DNA of 64,000 bases from CAIZQW01 sp942493055 (GCA_942493055.1 OW818680.1:4092001-4156000), one strand, 5' to 3'; numbered from the stretch's first letter, positions 16,836 through 26,338 are shown. A program made the numbers and translations. Notes: generated by a model from the letters alone, not told the origin.

Positions 16836-18950
16836 GTGTCAACTGGATCCCATAAGCCCTTATCGCTTCGCCCGGTCAATCGTGATACCTCAACTAAGCT
16901 GACTCTTCCGATCACACCGGCTGCGGACAAAAAGACGAACGGTCTGCTGTTTGATCAGATTGATCAGGTAAGCTGCCCCCATTGTGGGTCGTTTGTCGCA
17001 TTGACGGGTGCTCGCCCGCTCTCCTTAATTCCCTGTCCGCATTGTGGCGGCAAGGTCTTTGCGTCGGTACGTCTGGCCAACTTCCTTATTCACGGCAATA
17101 TTGGCGAAGGGGAGATGGGGTCTATTTATCGTGCGACGGATGAGACCTTGGATCGTGAAGTGGCGATTAAGTTGCTCCGGGGGTCTTATGCAGGCGATCC
17201 GGATTCCTGTGAGCGGCTGCGTAAAGAGGCGTGTGCCTTGGGCAGGCTGAACCATCCCCGTGTCGCCCAGGTGTATGCGCTGAGTTTTTCAAACGGGCAT
17301 CCCTATCTGGTCATGGAGTTGGTGACTGGGCAGGACTTTTCCAAAAAAGTCCAGGAGGAGGGGCATCTTGACGAGCGTGTCGTCCTTCGGATGGCCGGGG
17401 ACGTAGCCGAGGGGCTGGCTGCGCTGAACCGTGAAGGGCTTGTGCATAGCGATATTAAGCCTGCGAACATTGTGATGGACCGGGACGGGAATTCAAAGCT
17501 GGTTGATTTCGGGCTCACGGGGATGGCGAGGTATGACAGCAATCACAACCTCATGGGAACGCCTGACTATATTGCGCCGGAGTTGATTTATGGTGAGAAG
17601 GACAGCCTGCGCAGCGATATCTTCAGCTTGGGCGCCACGCTTTATCATCTGCTCTCCGGCCGGCCGCCGACCCCGGGGATGACGGCGACGGAAGTGCTGA
17701 AGACCCGTATTGACAAGGTTCCGATTACGCCCTTGTCTGAGGTTGCTCCGCAGGTGTCGCCCGCGACCTGCAAGCTGGTGATGAAGATGCTGGAGTATCA
17801 TCCGGAAGACCGTCTCCAGAACAGCGATATCCTCGCGTATGAAGTCAAGGAGGCGTTACGGTCCCTGGACGTGCCGCAGCCCCCTGTACAACCTGGCAAC
17901 GACACGGTTGAGCGCCTTGAGATGTCCTTCGAGCAGCATGAGCCCCCCTTGGTCTTGTCTGAGGAGGACAAGGCCAACGCCCGTGAAGCCATGGATTCAT
18001 TATACGCTAGCCCCCCCAGTTCTTATGAAGTTCCTTCACCCCTTCCTTCCGTGAAGCCCGAAAAGGGTGCACGGCCGAAAAGACGGGGCAGGATCTTCTT
18101 TGTCCTGCTGCTCCTGACCCTTGGGGCTTTGGCTGTCGCTGTACAGTATCCACCGTGTGACAAAGTGTGGAACATGTGCTACTATCATGCGAGTATCTAT
18201 GTCAACGATCTCGCCAAGCGTCAGCCGGTTGTGGGTAACGCCTTGAAATGGAGCGGGCAGAAGGTGGGTGAGCTGAGGAGCTTTATCGCTTCAACGCTCG
18301 GCAAGACGCGTGTACAGGCGACTCCGCTGCTGCCGCTGCTGAACGAGTTCGCAGACGAAACAAAACAACTTTGGCAAATTACCAATATTGGAGCCCAGTC
18401 AAAGAGTGGGACCACCTCGCAGACGGGAGGCGCACTGATGATCCAACTCCCGGGCGTCGTGGTTGACAGATGGGCATCCTGGCGGAACGGTTATGACCAT
18501 GGCCGTTTTATCTGGTCAAAGGTCGCCACGAATTACTATGCGTTTTCTGCGCGGTTTGCCGCCACGGCCAATCAGGATCCGTTGAATGTGACGGGGATCC
18601 AGGTGAAAGGGACGGATGCCTCCGCCTCTCCGTGGCTGCTTTTCGGTTTCCTGGGAAATGGGGAGCTCTTTCTACAGGTCCGGAATCCGGACAACAAGGC
18701 CGTCATTGTTAAGCGTGCTAATCCCCTGGCGCTGGATCCGCGGTATCTGATGATCGTGCGCCGTGAAAATTTGTTTGAGGCCCTTCACTCACGAGATGGT
18801 CGCTCCTGGACGCCGTTCGGGAGATGTACGCTTGAGTTGCCGGCAGAACATGCGGTCGGATTCTTGATCGCCACGCTGGATCCTCAAAAATTCGCGACAG
18901 TCAGGTTTGATGCCATGAGCTTGAAACTGTTCCGCGCGGACAAGAAATAG
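16836..18950 (+). CDS. Membrane Ser/Thr protein kinase with zinc ribbon and extracytoplasmic sandwich domain
   Basis: 704 residues from GTG. A zinc ribbon comes first (C47-x2-C50, C67-x2-C70). The kinase domain spans about 84-345: glycine loop GNIGEGEMG, K112 in VAIK, catalytic HSDIKPAN with D206 and K208, DFG at 224-226, and APE at 247-249. Ser replaces the usual Arg of HRD, which often means no activation-loop control. One transmembrane helix lies at about 420-437. The outer domain (about 500-700) looks like a concanavalin-type sandwich. It lies directly before the PilS-like kinase gene. A role in signalling surface state to the pilus system is inferred from position and promoter type. Confidence 0.88.
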   Translation: MSTGSHKPLSLRPVNRDTSTKLTLPITPAADKKTNGLLFDQIDQVSCPHCGSFVALTGARPLSLIPCPHCGGKVFASVRLANFLIHGNIGEGEMGSIYRATDETLDREVAIKLLRGSYAGDPDSCERLRKEACALGRLNHPRVAQVYALSFSNGHPYLVMELVTGQDFSKKVQEEGHLDERVVLRMAGDVAEGLAALNREGLVHSDIKPANIVMDRDGNSKLVDFGLTGMARYDSNHNLMGTPDYIAPELIYGEKDSLRSDIFSLGATLYHLLSGRPPTPGMTATEVLKTRIDKVPITPLSEVAPQVSPATCKLVMKMLEYHPEDRLQNSDILAYEVKEALRSLDVPQPPVQPGNDTVERLEMSFEQHEPPLVLSEEDKANAREAMDSLYASPPSSYEVPSPLPSVKPEKGARPKRRGRIFFVLLLLTLGALAVAVQYPPCDKVWNMCYYHASIYVNDLAKRQPVVGNALKWSGQKVGELRSFIASTLGKTRVQATPLLPLLNEFADETKQLWQITNIGAQSKSGTTSQTGGALMIQLPGVVVDRWASWRNGYDHGRFIWSKVATNYYAFSARFAATANQDPLNVTGIQVKGTDASASPWLLFGFLGNGELFLQVRNPDNKAVIVKRANPLALDPRYLMIVRRENLFEALHSRDGRSWTPFGRCTLELPAEHAVGFLIATLDPQKFATVRFDAMSLKLFRADKK

Positions 18951-18972
18951 CCCTTGTTTCATTTGAATCCTG

Positions 18973-19002
18973 TTGCAATCGTTTAGCAGATCAGGATATA
19001 CT
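18973..19002 (+). promoter_or_regulatory. Sigma-70-type promoter of the hybrid histidine kinase gene
   Basis: TTGCAA at 18973-18978 and TATACT at 18997-19002 are 18 bp apart, about 20 bp before the ATG at 19023. This regulatory gene thus appears not to depend on sigma-54. Confidence 0.5.
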
Positions 19003-19022
19003 ATTTCTTTATCCCGTTGAAA

Positions 19023-20951
19023 ATGAAAGCCCTACCCATAGTTAAATTCTGGAACAGTGCACGCCTTCGCTTGGGCGTTTTAACGATACTTGCACTTGCC
19101 TGTCTGCTGCTTACTTTTGACTTGGGGGCTCATTGGGGGGCTCTTGAGCAGGATGCGGCCGTATGGATGACAGTCATTATTGCCATTGCGGGCATCGGCA
19201 CCCTCTTCATCATCCTGGTTTTCAGCCTGCAATCGCGGATGATCTTCGCGCCCTTGAGGCAAATAACGGAGGCGGTCAAGAAGGTGATGGGGGGGCACTA
19301 TCCGCCCGGGGGCTATCCCAAGCTCGCATGGGAGGGAAAAGACGAGTTTGGCTTGTTCGTGCAGAGCATCAACGAGATGGTTGCGAGTTTGTCCGAAAAG
19401 ACACAATCGCTGGCGGAGCAACGCGAATACCAGGCAGCCCTTCTGGCGAGCATCCCGGATTGTGTCTGCCTCTTTGATCGCGAGGCGAGGCTTGTTAAAA
19501 TGTATAAGCAGCCGGATCTGGTTTCTCCCATTCGCGGCGTGGTCGCCGGGGAATGTTTGATGGCCCCCTTTTTCTTGGAGCAGGACTGTGAACATCTTCA
19601 AGAGGCTATCGGGAAGACGTTTGGGACGGGGAAATCCCAGTTGGCGTTTGTCTCCTTGCGCGAGACTTCGGAAATGTTCCGTCATTTTGAGGTCCGAGCC
19701 TGCAAAATCAATGTGGAACACGCGCTGGTTGTGCTGAAGGATATCACGCGGGAGAAGCGAGAATCTGATCATAAGAAGCAGGTCGAAGGGCACATGGTAC
19801 GGGTTGAGAAGATTGAAAGCTTGGGCACATTGGCGGCGGGGATTGCCCATGACGTGAACAGTATGTTGACGGTGATCCGTAATACGCTTGAGGTGACCTG
19901 GAAAGACCCTGTCAAGGAGGAGTTGGAAGGGATTCGGACGATTCTTCAGGCCGCTGAAAAAGGATCCCAGTTGACGCGGGAGTTGATGACGTATGCCGGC
20001 CAGAACCAGGTGAAGTTCAAGCGGTCAGATCCGAATGAAATCGTACTGGCCATGGAGAAGTTACTTCAGGGGGTGATGGCCTCCAATGTGATTCTCGATT
20101 TAGATTTGGGGGAGAATCTGCCCAAGGTGGATGCGGATCCGCATCAATTCTGGAAGGTCCTTCTCAATTTATTAAAGAATGCGTCAGAAGCCATGAACGG
20201 GTTACGGGGTGCGGTCCGGATTAGAACGTATGAGCTGAGGTTGACAGAGCACATCAAGCGCGACTTTTTCTGCACACACTCCTTAGCCTGTGAGCCAGGG
20301 GTTGTCTTCGAGATCGCCGATACAGGCGTCGGCATTCCCAAGGAGATCCTTAAACGCGTTTTCGAGCCGTTCTTCTCAACAAAATCATCTGGACGCGGGC
20401 TGGGGCTTGCAACGGCATTTGGCATTGTGGACACACACAATGGCGCCATCTCCATCGCCTCAGAGGTCGGCAAGGGCGCCACCTTCCGTATTTGGCTGCC
20501 TGTTTCGAAGATGGCGCCAACAGAGGAAGACCAGGACAAGGTGAGTGAGAGCGTCATCAGCGCCAAAAAGTCAACGTCTGAGCGATCATGCGTCTTGATT
20601 ATTGAAGATGACCGAGCAGTGTTGCAGACGACACGCATTCTTTTGAAGTCGCTCGGGATTGATTCGCTGGAAGCGGTCAGTAAGCGGGATGCAATAGGGG
20701 TCTTCGGGAAGAATTCGGACCGGATCAACCTCGTTTTTCTGGACGCAACCATTGATAATCTAGACAATGTCAAATTGTTGGGTTTGTTGCGCCAGCATAA
20801 CCCGGAGATACCCGTGGTGATTGTCTCCGGGTATAGCGAAAAACGGATCGCTCAGATGTTCGCTGCTCAGCCGTTTGAAGGGTTTCTCGGCAAGCCCTAT
20901 ACGCGTGATCAACTCATTGCGGCCATTCGCCCGTTTGTCAGCTTGGGCTAA
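19023..20951 (+). CDS. Hybrid sensor histidine kinase (PilS/NtrB-like)
   Basis: 642 residues from ATG (an in-frame TTG lies two codons earlier). Transmembrane helices are at about 17-33 and 47-69, then HAMP (70-122), a PAS-like region (130-240), HisKA with H276 (AAGIAHDVNSML), and HATPase with N386 (NLLKNASEA), DTGVGIP and GRGLGLATA. A receiver domain ends the protein (525-642) with acidic pair D529/D530, phosphoacceptor D574 and K624. The NtrB-like H-box suggests it controls an NtrC-type regulator; the one at 24808 is the obvious partner. The convergent gene at 20938 overlaps its end by 14 bp. Confidence 0.92.
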   Translation: MKALPIVKFWNSARLRLGVLTILALACLLLTFDLGAHWGALEQDAAVWMTVIIAIAGIGTLFIILVFSLQSRMIFAPLRQITEAVKKVMGGHYPPGGYPKLAWEGKDEFGLFVQSINEMVASLSEKTQSLAEQREYQAALLASIPDCVCLFDREARLVKMYKQPDLVSPIRGVVAGECLMAPFFLEQDCEHLQEAIGKTFGTGKSQLAFVSLRETSEMFRHFEVRACKINVEHALVVLKDITREKRESDHKKQVEGHMVRVEKIESLGTLAAGIAHDVNSMLTVIRNTLEVTWKDPVKEELEGIRTILQAAEKGSQLTRELMTYAGQNQVKFKRSDPNEIVLAMEKLLQGVMASNVILDLDLGENLPKVDADPHQFWKVLLNLLKNASEAMNGLRGAVRIRTYELRLTEHIKRDFFCTHSLACEPGVVFEIADTGVGIPKEILKRVFEPFFSTKSSGRGLGLATAFGIVDTHNGAISIASEVGKGATFRIWLPVSKMAPTEEDQDKVSESVISAKKSTSERSCVLIIEDDRAVLQTTRILLKSLGIDSLEAVSKRDAIGVFGKNSDRINLVFLDATIDNLDNVKLLGLLRQHNPEIPVVIVSGYSEKRIAQMFAAQPFEGFLGKPYTRDQLIAAIRPFVSLG

Positions 20952-21795
20952 TTTTGGAGAAGAGGTGTTGCCAGCTCTTGGGGTGTGCCAGGAAAAAGTG
21001 GCAAAACCTGCCGGAACGGTCAAGGATCTCTCGCTTGAGCTCTTCGTTCATCGGGTTGAGGAGCGTGACGAGCAACTCATTTCCCATCAGTGCAAAAGGC
21101 AGGACCCCCTTCACCGTACAGAACAGATGGGGCAATGTCTGAAGGGCTGCAGGTGTTGGCTCGAAGAGCTCTACAGGGATGGGGGGGATGTTGCAGATGC
21201 GTTGCATCTTCTCCATGACCGGATCCGTATATTCCGGATGGTGTTCATCGAGGATTGCCAATGCGGAAACCAGCAACGGGGTGTCTGTGACGGGACGTTC
21301 CGTCAAGGCGTTCATGATATCCATGCAAAAGTCTTTGGGTAAGTATTCGTTGTCATGCCAGAACCAGACCAGATCCATTTCCGCAGAGGCCGAGGCGTGA
21401 CTGAGGGAGTGCACATCGGCGGGCCACTCTTTTGTAGGCTTTGCAGGCGTAAAAGCAGCCCCCGGTGCAGGGGGAGCGCCTGCTGCTGCGGTGTCGGATA
21501 CGTTGTCCAGTTCAGCGAGCGCGGCAACGCGTTCAATCGCCAGCATGGCAGGCATGAAATCATGGAACGCTTTTAAATGCTCGGCAATGGCCTTGGCATT
21601 CTTATAATCGCTTTCCATCAACAAGACATCGACAAGCCGGACCAGCACATCTCTGCGTTTGTCTCTTTGCTTAGTCTGTTCATACGCCACGGCAAGGAAC
21701 TCTAAGGCTGTCCTGTCCTTGGGCATGGTCTCGAGCATACCTTCAAAAAAGGCAATAGCCTCTATCATTTTAGGGTCGACTTGCGCCATATTCAT
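20938..21795 (-). CDS. TPR protein with GspE/MshE N-terminal-like C-terminus
   Basis: 285 residues. The first 105 or so form TPR-type helices (ALEFLAVAYEQTKQRDKRRD). A low-complexity stretch of Ala and Pro follows near 110-125. The last 110 residues (VMEKMQRICNIPPIPVELFE, then VLPFALMGNELLVTLLNPMN) resemble the N-terminal domain of type II/IV secretion ATPases, which binds c-di-GMP or the platform protein. It is divergent from pilB and convergent with the histidine kinase gene. I infer a pilus accessory or regulatory role; no named family was recognised. Confidence 0.7.
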   Translation of the reverse strand: MNMAQVDPKMIEAIAFFEGMLETMPKDRTALEFLAVAYEQTKQRDKRRDVLVRLVDVLLMESDYKNAKAIAEHLKAFHDFMPAMLAIERVAALAELDNVSDTAAAGAPPAPGAAFTPAKPTKEWPADVHSLSHASASAEMDLVWFWHDNEYLPKDFCMDIMNALTERPVTDTPLLVSALAILDEHHPEYTDPVMEKMQRICNIPPIPVELFEPTPAALQTLPHLFCTVKGVLPFALMGNELLVTLLNPMNEELKREILDRSGRFCHFFLAHPKSWQHLFSKISPS

Positions 21796-21823
21796 TCCTT
21801 CTTTCGTATGATCAATTCATTAA

Positions 21824-21851
21824 AGCATACACGTTTAGAGAAGATTTGCAA
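21824..21851 (-). promoter_or_regulatory. Possible sigma-70 promoter of the TPR gene
   Basis: On the minus strand TTGCAA (21846-21851) and TATGCT (21824-21829) are 16 bp apart, about 30 bp before the start codon. Confidence 0.35.
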
Positions 21852-21892
21852 GATTAAGAAGTAGACCGCCAAATAAAATATCTTCTTGCCAA

Positions 21893-21908
21893 TGGCACGC
21901 GATTTGCT
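21893..21908 (+). promoter_or_regulatory. Sigma-54 promoter of pilB
   Basis: TGGCACGCGATTTGCT matches the sigma-54 consensus (TGGCACG-N4-TTGCT) at every conserved position. The predicted transcription start is near 21919, seven bases before the ATG. It is the best match in the window. Confidence 0.8.
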
Positions 21909-21925
21909 TTAATATTATACTCATT

Positions 21926-23650
21926 ATGGCTCAAAATTATCAATATGCAAATTTTCAGAATGCATTGCTGGAACGTAAGGTTCTCACGCCTGAGCAACTC
22001 GAGCACGCTGTTGAAGATGCCGGGAAGACGCCTTTAGAGAAGCATCTGATTAAGTCGGGATTGGTCGCCCCTGATGTGCTGACATTAGCCGTTGCCGCGT
22101 ATCTGAATCTGCCTCCGATCCAGTTGCCCCCGGGGTTCATGCCGCCTGCGGAGTTGCTCACGTTGACGACGCCCAAGAACCTGGCGCGGCTGAAGGCCTT
22201 GCCGCTGATGAAGGTGGGCAAGCGTCTGACCGTTGTCTTTGGCGATCCCTTTGACTTGATGGCGCAAGAGGAGATGGAGCGTCTGACCCAGCTTGAGATT
22301 GTGCCGCTTGTTGCTTTTGAGAAGGATGTTAATGATGCCTTAAACCGGGCGCAGACCAAACAGGATGCGGACAATCCGGGGCTTGCCATGGAAAGCATCA
22401 TGAAGAATCCGGAAGCCGACATTGAGTTGTCGACCGAGGCGCTGAAAGATGAGAACCTCGACCAGGCTCTTGATAAAGCGGATGAGGCGCCTGTCATCAA
22501 GATGGTGAATATGATGCTTGTCGAGGCGTTACGCACGAATGCCAGTGATATTCATTTCGAGGCCATGGAGAAGAGTTCGCGCCTCAGATATCGCATTGAC
22601 GGCGCCCTCATTGAGCGCCCCAGCCCCCCGCGTTCGCTCCACAATGCCATTGTCTCCCGTATCAAGATCATGGCGGAGTTGGATATTGCTGAACGCCGGA
22701 ATCCGCAGGATGGCCGTTTCAAGGTCAAGGCGTTGAAGAAGGAAGTGGATATCCGCGTGAGCATCCTGCCCACGATCCATGGCGAGAAGGTGGTGATGCG
22801 TACGCTGGACAAGACGAATCTGGCACCGAGTTTGGCTGCTTTGGGACTCGATGATTTCGCCTATAAGGCCATGCAGCATGCGATTGAGCAGCCGCATGGC
22901 ATTATTCTGGTGACGGGGCCCACGGGTTCCGGTAAAACAACAACGCTCTATTCGTGTTTGCAGGATCTGAATACGCCGGATGTGAATATTGTGACCGCAG
23001 AAGATCCGGTGGAATATCAGCTATATGGCGTGAACCAGGTCCATGTGAACCAGCAGGTGGGGTTGTCGTTCGCATCAGTGCTTCGCTCGGTCTTGCGCCA
23101 AGATCCGGATATTGTGCTGGTGGGTGAAATCCGTGATGGCGAGACGGCTGACATTGCCGTGAAGGCCGCCTTGACAGGTCACTTGGTCTTGAGCACCCTG
23201 CATACCAATGACGCCGCAGGCGTGATTGCCCGTCTGACGGATATGAAGGTCCCCCCCTTCCTGATCGCCTCGTCGCTCATTCTGGCCCAGGCCCAGCGCC
23301 TGTATCGTAAGATTTGCCCCTTCTGTAAGAAGCCCATGGGGCCGATCGATCCAGCGGTATTCATTGCAAATTCGATTCGTCCGGACTTTTTTGACGGGGT
23401 GACCATCTATGAGCCAGGGCCGGGGTGTTCAAAATGCACACAGGGCTTCAAGGGCCGCGGTGCGATCATGGAGGTCTTGACGATTACGGATGAGATTCGC
23501 AATATTACGGTGAAGGGCGGGACGGCTTCGATGATTCGTGATACGGCAGTCCGGGAGGGGATGATCACCTTGAAAGAGGCGGGGCTGATGAAAGTAAGGG
23601 ACGGATTGACATCACTCCGTTCGGCATTGGAAGTAACGGGTTCTGAATAG
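21926..23650 (+). CDS. pilB: Type IV pilus assembly ATPase PilB
   Basis: 574 residues, typical for PilB/GspE. An MshE-type N-domain spans about 15-140. Walker A GPTGSGKT is at 331-338, with the Asp box around 357-368, Walker B ending VLVGE at 397-401 and the His box HLVLSTLHTND at 419-429. A tetracysteine zinc site is formed by C464, C467, C501 and C504. The hexamer drives pilus extension from the inner membrane. It is followed by pilC after 13 bp with RBS AGGAGG. A PilT retraction ATPase at 42862 supports a type IV pilus rather than a type II secretion system. Confidence 0.95.
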   Translation: MAQNYQYANFQNALLERKVLTPEQLEHAVEDAGKTPLEKHLIKSGLVAPDVLTLAVAAYLNLPPIQLPPGFMPPAELLTLTTPKNLARLKALPLMKVGKRLTVVFGDPFDLMAQEEMERLTQLEIVPLVAFEKDVNDALNRAQTKQDADNPGLAMESIMKNPEADIELSTEALKDENLDQALDKADEAPVIKMVNMMLVEALRTNASDIHFEAMEKSSRLRYRIDGALIERPSPPRSLHNAIVSRIKIMAELDIAERRNPQDGRFKVKALKKEVDIRVSILPTIHGEKVVMRTLDKTNLAPSLAALGLDDFAYKAMQHAIEQPHGIILVTGPTGSGKTTTLYSCLQDLNTPDVNIVTAEDPVEYQLYGVNQVHVNQQVGLSFASVLRSVLRQDPDIVLVGEIRDGETADIAVKAALTGHLVLSTLHTNDAAGVIARLTDMKVPPFLIASSLILAQAQRLYRKICPFCKKPMGPIDPAVFIANSIRPDFFDGVTIYEPGPGCSKCTQGFKGRGAIMEVLTITDEIRNITVKGGTASMIRDTAVREGMITLKEAGLMKVRDGLTSLRSALEVTGSE

Positions 23651-23663
23651 CAAGGAGGCTTTT

Positions 23664-24743
23664 ATGGCAACAGCGGTACGGCGTGTAAAGGTAGCAGGCG
23701 TCAAGCAGATTTTAAAAAAGGAACTCATTCCCTTTACCCGGCAGACAGCCAGTATGTTGAACGCGGGTATGTCAATCTTGGTTGCCGTGTGCACGCTGGA
23801 GGAACAGTGTGAACATCCAGGCTTTAAGGTTGTGCTGAAGAGTCTGCGCGAAAGCATTGAGGGGGGCGCGCCGGTTTCAGACGGGTTGCGGCAATTCCCG
23901 AAGATTTTTGATGAGATGTATGTGAATATGGTGGCCGCAGGTGAGAAGAGCGGCCAGTTTGCAGGTGTTCTGAAACGGCTTGCGGCCATGCTCGACTCCT
24001 CGGCTCGCCTGATCCGTAAGGTGAAGTCAGCCATGACCTATCCGACCGTGATCCTGGGTATGGCTCTGGTGATTGCAGCTGGCTTGATTACCTTTGTCGT
24101 CCCTGTTTTTGCAGAAATGTTCTCGGGGTTTGGACAGGCCCTTCCAGGCCCGACGCAGTTTCTCGTGGATATCAGCAGTTTCGTCCGGACACGATGGTAT
24201 GTGGTCATCGGTGTTGTCGGATTATCAATTTTCATCTTTAAACAGTGGGTCACAACCCCGGTGGGCCGTTTGAAATTCGACCAGTTCAAATTAAAGCTGC
24301 CTATTTTTGGCCCCTTGCTGCAAAAAGTCGCTGTTTCGCGCTTCTGCCGTCTCTTCGCACAGATGTTAACGAGCGGCGTCCCCATTTTGGACTCCATGGA
24401 TATTGTGGGAAAATCCCTGGGCAACAAGGTGATGGAGGAGGCTATTCTGTCGGCCCGCACAAGTGTTGAACAAGGAAACTTGTTGAGCGTGGCTCTGGAG
24501 GGGAAGGCCTGCCTGCCGATCCTGATGATCCGCATGATCGCCGCAGGCGAAAAGAGCGGTCGCGTGGATGAAATGCTGGAGAGCGTTGCCAATACCTACG
24601 ATGATGAAGTCGAGAGCCTTCTGGCAACCTTGACCTCCTTGATGGAGCCTTTCCTGATGGTTTTTCTGGGCATTATTATCGGTGGTATTGTGATCGCGAT
24701 GTTCTTGCCGATCTTCAAGCTGGGCTCTGTTGTCGGAGGCTAA
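23664..24743 (+). CDS. pilC: Type IV pilus inner-membrane platform protein PilC
   Basis: 359 residues, somewhat shorter than the usual 400. Two repeated GspF domains are visible, each with the AAGEKSG signature (MVAAGEKSGQ near 92 and MIAAGEKSGR near 294). Three transmembrane helices lie at about 125-150, 172-192 and 330-352. It couples PilB motion to pilin insertion. It follows pilB by 13 bp with a strong RBS and is surely co-transcribed with it. Confidence 0.94.
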   Translation: MATAVRRVKVAGVKQILKKELIPFTRQTASMLNAGMSILVAVCTLEEQCEHPGFKVVLKSLRESIEGGAPVSDGLRQFPKIFDEMYVNMVAAGEKSGQFAGVLKRLAAMLDSSARLIRKVKSAMTYPTVILGMALVIAAGLITFVVPVFAEMFSGFGQALPGPTQFLVDISSFVRTRWYVVIGVVGLSIFIFKQWVTTPVGRLKFDQFKLKLPIFGPLLQKVAVSRFCRLFAQMLTSGVPILDSMDIVGKSLGNKVMEEAILSARTSVEQGNLLSVALEGKACLPILMIRMIAAGEKSGRVDEMLESVANTYDDEVESLLATLTSLMEPFLMVFLGIIIGGIVIAMFLPIFKLGSVVGG

Positions 24744-24752
24744 TAATCGTTG

Positions 24753-24781
24753 TTGTGTCTCCTCTTTAGCTTTGGTATACT
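24753..24781 (+). promoter_or_regulatory. Sigma-70-type promoter of the NtrC-family regulator
   Basis: TTGTGT (24753-24758) and TATACT (24776-24781) are 17 bp apart, ending 26 bp before the ATG. Confidence 0.5.
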
Positions 24782-24807
24782 TGAGGCGATCTTTTTTAAG
24801 GACTATC

Positions 24808-26214
24808 ATGATGCCTAAATTATTAGTTGTAGATGATGAATCGCGCATTTTATTGCTGTTGCAGAGCCTTTTGAAGGCCAATGGCTTTGACGTTTTGACA
24901 GCCAATGCAGGTCCTGCTGCACTCGAGTGCTTTAAAAAAGAGGCGATTGATGTGGTGGTGAGCGATCTTCGCATGGTTCCGATGGACGGCATGGCGCTTT
25001 TCAGAGAGATCAAGAAAATCAAGCCCCAGGTCCCCTTTGTGCTCCTTACGGCGTATTCTTCGGTTGAAACAGCTGTCGAAGCGACAAAAGCAGGCGTCTT
25101 TGACTATATGACCAAGCCGTTCAAGGTCGACGAGATGCTGGCGACCGTGCGCCGGGCGGTCGAACATGCCAAGAACAATAGTGTTGTCGCAACCGTGAAC
25201 GGTGACACCCCTCTGCGCTATCAATTTGAGAATCTGATTGCGACGAATCCTGCCATGCTGGATGTCTGTAAAAAGATCGAGCGTGTCGCGCCGACCGCCG
25301 CAACCATTCTGATTAACGGGGAGAGCGGTACCGGCAAGGAGGTCATCGCCCGCACCCTCCACAAGGCGAGCCTGCGTAAGGATAAGCCATGGGTTGCTGT
25401 TAATTGCGCCTCGATTCCTGAGCATCTTATGGAGTCCGAGATGTTTGGCCATGTCAAAGGTTCCTTTACAGGCGCAGTGTCCGATAAAGAGGGCCTTTTT
25501 GAAGTTGCCAATGGCGGCACCTTGTTCCTGGACGAGATCTCCTCATTGCCCTTGGCGCTACAGGGGAAATTGTTGCGGGTTTTGCAGGAAAAGGAGATGC
25601 GTCGCGTGGGCGGAACTAAAAATATACCCGTAGATGTCCGTGTGATTGCCGCGAGCAACACCAGCTTGGAGCAGTTGGTCCAACAGGGCGCATTTCGTCC
25701 TGACCTGTATTATCGGTTTGCGGTCATTACGCTGGATATTCCTGCTTTAAGAGACCGGCCTGAGGATATTTTGCCCTTGGCAAGGCATTTTCTGCTTTCG
25801 GAAATGCGGAATGCTCCAGTCCAGACGACCCTTTCGAAAGAGGCTGAAGAGCTCTTAGTCGCCTATCGGTGGCCGGGCAATGTACGTGAACTTGAGAATG
25901 CGATCAAGCATGCGGTGACCTTCCTTATGGAGGGCGAGGATATCACCCCTGACCTGCTGCCACCCCGTGTCGTCAGGGAGGCCACGCTGAATGCAAACCA
26001 TCTCCGTCCCGCCCACACGGGCGCCGGTGATAACTCGGATATGGCGAGCGGTTCGTTGAGAAGCTTTCTCAAGGCGAAAGAGAAGGAGTATATGGAGCAG
26101 ATCCTGGCCTCTACGCAGGGTGACAAGGAGAAAGCTGCCCAGACGCTCCAAGTGAGTTTGGCAACGCTCTATCGTAAGCTTTCCGATGAAGATACCGTTG
26201 CTTTGCCCAAGTAA
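24808..26214 (+). CDS. NtrC-family sigma-54 activator (PilR-like)
   Basis: 468 residues from ATG at 24808 (AAGGA five bases upstream; ATG at 24811 also possible). The receiver domain 5-120 has D9/D10, phosphoacceptor D53 and K103. The AAA+ domain has Walker A GESGTGKE (171-178), the sigma-54 contact loop GSFTGA (218-223) and Walker B GGTLFLDE (236-243). A Fis-type helix-turn-helix ends the protein (KAAQTLQVSLATLYRKL). GSFTGA is an accepted variant of GAFTGA. Placed between pilC and the pilin gene, it is the natural activator for the sigma-54 promoters in this window. Confidence 0.94.
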   Translation: MMPKLLVVDDESRILLLLQSLLKANGFDVLTANAGPAALECFKKEAIDVVVSDLRMVPMDGMALFREIKKIKPQVPFVLLTAYSSVETAVEATKAGVFDYMTKPFKVDEMLATVRRAVEHAKNNSVVATVNGDTPLRYQFENLIATNPAMLDVCKKIERVAPTAATILINGESGTGKEVIARTLHKASLRKDKPWVAVNCASIPEHLMESEMFGHVKGSFTGAVSDKEGLFEVANGGTLFLDEISSLPLALQGKLLRVLQEKEMRRVGGTKNIPVDVRVIAASNTSLEQLVQQGAFRPDLYYRFAVITLDIPALRDRPEDILPLARHFLLSEMRNAPVQTTLSKEAEELLVAYRWPGNVRELENAIKHAVTFLMEGEDITPDLLPPRVVREATLNANHLRPAHTGAGDNSDMASGSLRSFLKAKEKEYMEQILASTQGDKEKAAQTLQVSLATLYRKLSDEDTVALPK

Positions 26215-26338
26215 TTTTTGCAAAAACGAGATTCGTTCTTCGCAAAAGTGAGAAAAAGCGCTCTTTGATTAAAATCTGTTAGTCAATGTTTGATGCAGGA
26301 ATCGGGACGCTTGAAGGCAAAACGGACGGATTTGATTT

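Noticed and set aside
21784..21900. TTGGCAAGAAGATATTT on the minus strand as a sigma-54 site for the TPR gene
   Set aside because: The base pair 10 bases after GG is TT, not GC.
26219..26260. Possible terminator TTTTTGCAAAAACGAG ... CGCAAAAG after the NtrC-type gene
   Set aside because: Pairing is mostly A/T with interruptions and no clear T-run follows.
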